From positions 1-15,797 of the forward strand of contig JAUWHV010000178.1 of assembly GCA_030605675.1 (NCBI GenBank): a DNA stretch of 15,797 nt. The letters are read 5' to 3'. Below the pieces are notes generated by a model that had not been told where the DNA came from, made no database searches, and saw only the letters and a list, made by a program, of their open reading frames with translations. The stretch's first letter is position 1. Each line of letters starts with the position of its first letter. Below, one piece after another: positions 12,946-15,797 of the stretch. A program made the position numbers and the translations under genes. The DNA comes from Deltaproteobacteria bacterium (GTDB taxonomy: Bacteria; Desulfobacterota; Dissulfuribacteria; Dissulfuribacterales; UBA3076).

Positions 12946-13083
12946 ATGCTCTGGGGTGGCGAAATTTCCCGTAATGACTGTTTAGGAAAAGACCTTTGGG
13001 AGGATCTGCTTTCAAAACGGAAGGGGAGGAATTTGATAATGTGGGTGGTTTTTCTCTTGACTTATAATGTCAAAATTTTATAA
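12946..13083 (+). CDS. Possible small ORF (45 codons), doubtful
   Basis: An ATG at 12946 has AGGTGA nine bases upstream and opens a frame to TAA at 13081-13083. It begins MLWGGEISRNDCLGKDLWED and ends with a hydrophobic piece (LIMWVVFLLTYNV). The good ribosome-binding site and charged-then-hydrophobic layout are mildly suggestive. However, its end overlaps the promoter of the toxin-antitoxin genes, so it may be a remnant or chance. I do not recognise it. Confidence 0.22.
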   Translation: MLWGGEISRNDCLGKDLWEDLLSKRKGRNLIMWVVFLLTYNVKIL

Positions 13084-13084
13084 T
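13057..13084 (+). promoter_or_regulatory. Promoter of the toxin-antitoxin operon
   Basis: TTGACT (13057-13062), a 16-base spacer and a perfect TATAAT (13079-13084) make the best sigma70-like promoter in the window, about 60 bases before the antitoxin start. The -35 region also carries a TTGAC/GTCAA inverted repeat (13057-13061 and 13069-13073). Confidence 0.65.
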
Positions 13085-13085
13085 T

Positions 13086-13111
13086 GTACAGTTCAAACGT
13101 ACAGTTTGTAC
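13086..13111. promoter_or_regulatory. Operator-like repeats of the toxin-antitoxin operon
   Basis: GTACAGTT occurs twice in direct orientation (13086-13093 and 13099-13106). The second copy is half of a palindrome, GTACA-GTT-TGTAC (13099-13111). Lying at the expected transcription start just after the -10 box, it is well placed to bind the Phd/YefM-type antitoxin for autorepression, as is known for such operons. Confidence 0.45.
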
Positions 13112-13142
13112 CTAAATCCTGCATGAATTGTGAGGATTCCTT

Positions 13143-13382
13143 ATGCAGAAGGTTAATATCACTGAACTACGAAATCATCTACCCGATTATCTGGCCAAGG
13201 CCGGTTCCGGCCAGACACTTGTTATTACCTCAAGGGGACGTATTGTGGCCCGCCTTTCTCCCCCGGAGGATGTGAAGGTGGCTGCCCGGAAACGGCTCAA
13301 ACAGCTACAGAGTATCTGTGAGATAGGGGATATCACTTCTCCCATAGATGAAAAATGGGATGCGGCAGATGATTGTGCTTGA
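13143..13382 (+). CDS. Type II antitoxin, Phd/YefM family
   Basis: The 79-residue protein starts with the Phd/YefM signature (VNITELRNHLPDYLAKAGSG, then LVITSRGRIVARLSP), a dimeric DNA-binding N-terminal domain. It is followed by a charged, probably disordered C-terminus (PIDEKWDAADDCA) that should wrap around and neutralise the toxin. ATG 13143 has GAGGA six bases upstream. The toxin gene starts inside its last codons (overlap 13369-13382), indicating translational coupling. A strong promoter and palindromic operator-like repeats lie just upstream, fitting negative autoregulation by the antitoxin or the complex. Confidence 0.92.
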   Translation: MQKVNITELRNHLPDYLAKAGSGQTLVITSRGRIVARLSPPEDVKVAARKRLKQLQSICEIGDITSPIDEKWDAADDCA

Positions 13383-13764
13383 TACGTGCATTCTCATTCT
13401 TGACAGTCTAAATCCAGGAAGATTAAGTAAATCTGCACTGCACGCTATTTCTGAAGGAGAGGAAAAATCAGCACTTTCTTGTAGCGACATATCGCTGTGG
13501 GAAATCGCCATGCTTGTAAAGAAGCAACGCCTGAATCCCGGTACAGACTATATGACATTCATGCAACTGATTCTGGATGCCAGGCAGATCAGGGTCATCC
13601 CAATCACGCCACAAATCGCAGACCTTTCTGTATCCATGTCTTTTAAGGACAATCTTGACCCTGCAGATCGGATTATTGCCGCAACTGCCAAATTTCACAA
13701 GGGCAAACTCGTCACAAGTGATGGAAAATTGCGTAAACTGAAAGGACTGAAAACGATATGGTGA
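13369..13764 (+). CDS. PIN-domain toxin, VapC-type ribonuclease
   Basis: From ATG 13369 the product has 131 residues with the acidic PIN active site: D5 in MIVLDTC, E45 in SLWEIAML, D97/D100 in NLDPADRIIAATA, and D118 in LVTSDGKL. Such toxins are Mg2+-dependent RNases that cut tRNA, rRNA or mRNA and stop translation when the antitoxin is degraded. An in-frame ATG at 13348 would add seven residues (MKNGMRQ), but the family usually begins at the first beta strand, so I favour 13369, with GGGA eight bases upstream. It overlaps the antitoxin stop by 14 bp. PIN toxins with Phd-type antitoxins are a common combination. All catalytic acids are present, so it is probably active. Confidence 0.9.
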   Translation: MIVLDTCILILDSLNPGRLSKSALHAISEGEEKSALSCSDISLWEIAMLVKKQRLNPGTDYMTFMQLILDARQIRVIPITPQIADLSVSMSFKDNLDPADRIIAATAKFHKGKLVTSDGKLRKLKGLKTIW

Positions 13765-13775
13765 GGAAACCGAAC

Positions 13776-13886
13776 TGTAAGCGTTTACAGGGTGCTGCAG
13801 ATGCGAGGCGGAGGGTACGCAGACGTACTCCCTGTACTTCAAGTGCCCGACAACAAAGCAGATGCGGTGTCCTGTGAACGCTTACA
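13776..13886. repeat. Palindromic repeat element with 16-bp inverted ends
   Basis: TGTAAGCGTTTACAGG (13776-13791) and CCTGTGAACGCTTACA (13871-13886) are reverse complements except at one position. Between them lie two direct GCAGATGCG copies (13797-13805 and 13858-13866) and a GTACG-CAGA-CGTAC hairpin (13815-13828). It fills almost the whole gap between the PIN toxin stop and the YhaO ribosome-binding site. The arm sequence recurs exactly at 10705-10719, so it is a dispersed, probably mobile palindromic element. Confidence 0.65.
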
Positions 13887-13898
13887 AAAGGATTGAGC

Positions 13899-15161
13899 AT
13901 GTTTACATTCCTTCATGCTGCTGACATTCATCTGGACAGTCCTTTGCTGAAGCTTGAGCATTATGATGGCGCACCTGTTGAAGATCTGCGCAGGGCAACA
14001 CGACGGGCCCTGGAAAATCTCGTAGAACTGGCCATTGTTGAGCGTGTTGATTTTGTTCTCATTGCAGGCGACCTGTATGACGGTGACTGGAAGGACTATA
14101 ATACAGGGCTCTATTTTGTCTCCCAAATGACAAAACTGCGGGAGGCCGGAATTCCGGTCTACATTATTGCCGGAAATCATGACGCTGCGAGCAAAATGAC
14201 CAAAACACTCAGGCTTCCTGACAGAGTATTTCTGTTCCCCACTGATAAACCAGGCACTTTCCATCTTGAAGACCTTGGAGTTGCGATCCACGGTCAGGGC
14301 TTTGCAAAACAGGCAGTGAGTAAGGATCTGTCGGCCGGATACCCTTCGGCTGTACCAGGCTGCTTTAACATCGGGATGCTCCACACCTGTGCAACAGGGC
14401 GCGAAGGTCACGAACCTTACGCTCCCTGTACGGTTGAGGGTCTGTTATCAAAGGATTATGACTACTGGGCCCTGGGGCATGTTCATAAAAAAGAGGTGCT
14501 CCACGAGGACCCGCTGATCGTTTTCCCAGGGAATATTCAGGGAAGGCACATTCGCGAGACCGGCCCCAGGGGATGCATGCTCGTTACCGTGGATGACAGC
14601 GGCCGTGCAACCGCTGATTTTCGTCCCCTTGACGTCATTCGTTGGATGCGGTGCGAAATAGACGCATCAGGCGCGGATAGAGGCGACGACGTTGTAGATC
14701 GCATCTGTGGACAGCTTGAAGAACTACTTGAACAAAGCAACCTGCCATTGGTGACGCGGATCGAGGTAGACGGGTCGTGCCGTGCCCATGCCGAACTAGC
14801 GGCTGATCCGGAGCATTGGACCAATGAGATACGGTCGGCAGCCATGGATTTGAGTAATGGCCGGATCTGGATCGAAAAGGTAAGACTCCGAACAAATCCC
14901 TTATCCAAAGGCAAGGTGTCTGAGCCGGCCGACGGTCCGGTGGGCGAGATTCTCCACCTGCTCGATGAGGTCCGATCTGATCCGCCCCGGCTTGGGACGC
15001 TTGGTGAATCTTTAAATGATTTCTGGAAGAAGCTGCCAAGGGAGATCAAGCAGGGCAGGGATGCCATCTCACCGGACAATACCGAGTGGCTGACAAATAT
15101 GCTCGATCAGGTCCGGCCAATGTTGCTCCGTCGTCTTGTCTCAAAAGGAGATGCTCCGTGA
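13899..15161 (+). CDS. YhaO-type DNA repair exonuclease (SbcD/Mre11-like metallophosphoesterase)
   Basis: The N-terminal half is a calcineurin-like phosphoesterase with all five signature blocks: HAADIHLDSP (D9, H11), AGDLYDGD, AGNHD, an MLHT histidine, and GHVHKKE. The rest is a less conserved cap and C-terminal helical region that should bind the ATPase partner, as in Mre11/SbcD. The expected role is Mn2+-dependent processing of DNA ends or hairpins. I place the start at ATG 13899 (420 residues), with AAAGGA six bases upstream; a TTG at 13893 would add two residues. The YhaN-like gene overlaps its stop codon by 4 bp, indicating coupled translation. A palindromic repeat sits right in front of its ribosome-binding site. 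Family assignment is firm; the YhaO label rests on size and partner. Confidence 0.88.
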   Translation: MFTFLHAADIHLDSPLLKLEHYDGAPVEDLRRATRRALENLVELAIVERVDFVLIAGDLYDGDWKDYNTGLYFVSQMTKLREAGIPVYIIAGNHDAASKMTKTLRLPDRVFLFPTDKPGTFHLEDLGVAIHGQGFAKQAVSKDLSAGYPSAVPGCFNIGMLHTCATGREGHEPYAPCTVEGLLSKDYDYWALGHVHKKEVLHEDPLIVFPGNIQGRHIRETGPRGCMLVTVDDSGRATADFRPLDVIRWMRCEIDASGADRGDDVVDRICGQLEELLEQSNLPLVTRIEVDGSCRAHAELAADPEHWTNEIRSAAMDLSNGRIWIEKVRLRTNPLSKGKVSEPADGPVGEILHLLDEVRSDPPRLGTLGESLNDFWKKLPREIKQGRDAISPDNTEWLTNMLDQVRPMLLRRLVSKGDAP

Positions 15162-15797
15162 AGATACTCCGGATAAGACTTCTCGCGTTCGGTCCGTTCA
15201 CCGACAAGATACTCGATCTCCACAAAGGACATGAAGGTCTGCACATTGTCTATGGTCCGAATGAGGCAGGTAAGACCTCGGCCCTGCGTGCGCTCAGACA
15301 ACTGCTCTACGGAATCCCGGAGAGGTCTTCAGACGACTTCATTCATCCATACGCAAAGCTGCGGATCGGGGGAAAGCTCTTGAAAAGCGACGGAGCGGTC
15401 CTTGAGTTTGTACGTCGAAAAGGCAGGGTCAATACACTCCGGGCCAAGGACGACGCCACGCTAATTGACGAATCGCATCTTCATACGTTTCTGGGCGGCG
15501 TGGACTCGGATCTTTTTGCCACGATGTTCGGCATTAACCATGCTGACCTTGTCCGGGGAGGAGAGGAGATCATCCAGGGAGGGGGAGATGTGGGCCAGGT
15601 TCTCTTTGCCGCAGGCTCGGGGATTTCCGACCTCAGAAAGGTCCAGGACGAACTCAAGGCAGAAGCTGAAAATTTGTTCAAACCCAGGGGACAGACACAG
15701 CGAATCAATGAAGCGCTGGCCACACTCAAGAAAAACAAAAAGGCACTGCGCGAAGCAGAGCTGCCCGGCCAGGAATGGGTCCGGCATGACAGGGCAT
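15158..15797 (+). CDS. YhaN-type ATPase (SbcC/Rad50-like), 5' part; runs off the window
   Basis: GTG 15158 overlaps the preceding TGA in GTGA, with AAGGAG eight bases upstream. The 213 visible codons begin MKILRIRLLAFGPFTDKILD, the typical start of Rad50/SbcC-like ATPases, with Walker A GPNEAGKTS at residues 33-41. Later landmarks (GGVDSDLFATMFGINHADLV, the GGGDVGQVLFAAGSG loop and FKPRGQTQ) are characteristic of YhaN/AAA_27-type proteins. A coiled-coil region starts near the edge (TLKKNKKALREAE). It should form an ATP-driven clamp with the YhaO-like nuclease to process DNA ends. The C-terminal part, with the signature and Walker B, lies outside the window. Confidence 0.88.
   Translation, partial: MKILRIRLLAFGPFTDKILDLHKGHEGLHIVYGPNEAGKTSALRALRQLLYGIPERSSDDFIHPYAKLRIGGKLLKSDGAVLEFVRRKGRVNTLRAKDDATLIDESHLHTFLGGVDSDLFATMFGINHADLVRGGEEIIQGGGDVGQVLFAAGSGISDLRKVQDELKAEAENLFKPRGQTQRINEALATLKKNKKALREAELPGQEWVRHDRA

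Noticed and set aside
14537..15787. Minus-strand ORFs opposite the YhaO and YhaN genes
   Set aside because: The plus strand has complete phosphoesterase and Walker A motifs with coupled translation; the antisense frames show low-complexity serine/arginine-rich products.

Overview
The gene content and the mixed style of the window suggest an anaerobic or microaerophilic bacterium, most likely of the Desulfobacterota (former Deltaproteobacteria); this is an inference from family associations, not a proven assignment. Pointers are an archaeal-type glutamate synthase fused to rubredoxin, a peroxiredoxin with an in-frame UGA at its catalytic position (selenocysteine use), a biotin carboxylase / carboxyltransferase pair, and many short dispersed repeats between genes. 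The core genes have moderate GC, whereas the EcsC-like and Fic genes are clearly richer in AT.

Layout. Bases 1-616 hold repeat-rich DNA without a convincing gene: tandem GTTCACAG units, a perfect 15-bp inverted repeat, and possibly the end of a leftward gene at the edge. Bases 617-2845 (+) form a redox pair, the rubredoxin-glutamate synthase-like protein followed by the selenoprotein peroxiredoxin. Bases 2846-5117 are an accessory patch: a large imperfect inverted repeat, an EcsC-family gene, a small four-helix membrane protein, and an orphan DUF433 antitoxin-like gene on the minus strand. A Fic-family AMPylase (5118-6245, +) has its own AT-rich, palindrome-bearing upstream region and overlaps the end of birA tail to tail.

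Bases 10534 down to 6222 (minus strand) are a compact biotin operon: biotin carboxylase, a carboxyltransferase fused to a biotin carrier, and a biotin-protein ligase without a DNA-binding domain. Together they form a nearly self-sufficient biotin-dependent carboxylase, since the last gene attaches biotin to the second. The carboxyltransferase departs from the usual pyruvate carboxylase / oxaloacetate decarboxylase motifs, so its substrate is open. A TPR protein (10694-11995, minus) lies upstream, and its C-terminus is encoded by dispersed-repeat DNA.

Bases 12191-12865 (+) encode a glycerophosphodiester phosphodiesterase. Bases 13143-13764 (+) encode a Phd/YefM antitoxin and PIN (VapC-type) toxin with a strong promoter and operator-like palindromes. 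After a palindromic repeat element come YhaO-type nuclease (13899-15161) and YhaN-type ATPase (15158 to the right edge, incomplete) genes, overlapping by 4 bp; these resemble SbcD/SbcC or Mre11/Rad50 DNA-processing pairs.

The most notable item is the selenocysteine-type peroxiredoxin (UGA at 2378-2380) with a good candidate bacterial SECIS hairpin just downstream. The second is the divergent carboxyltransferase. I saw no CRISPR array, rRNA, tRNA or insertion-sequence transposase.
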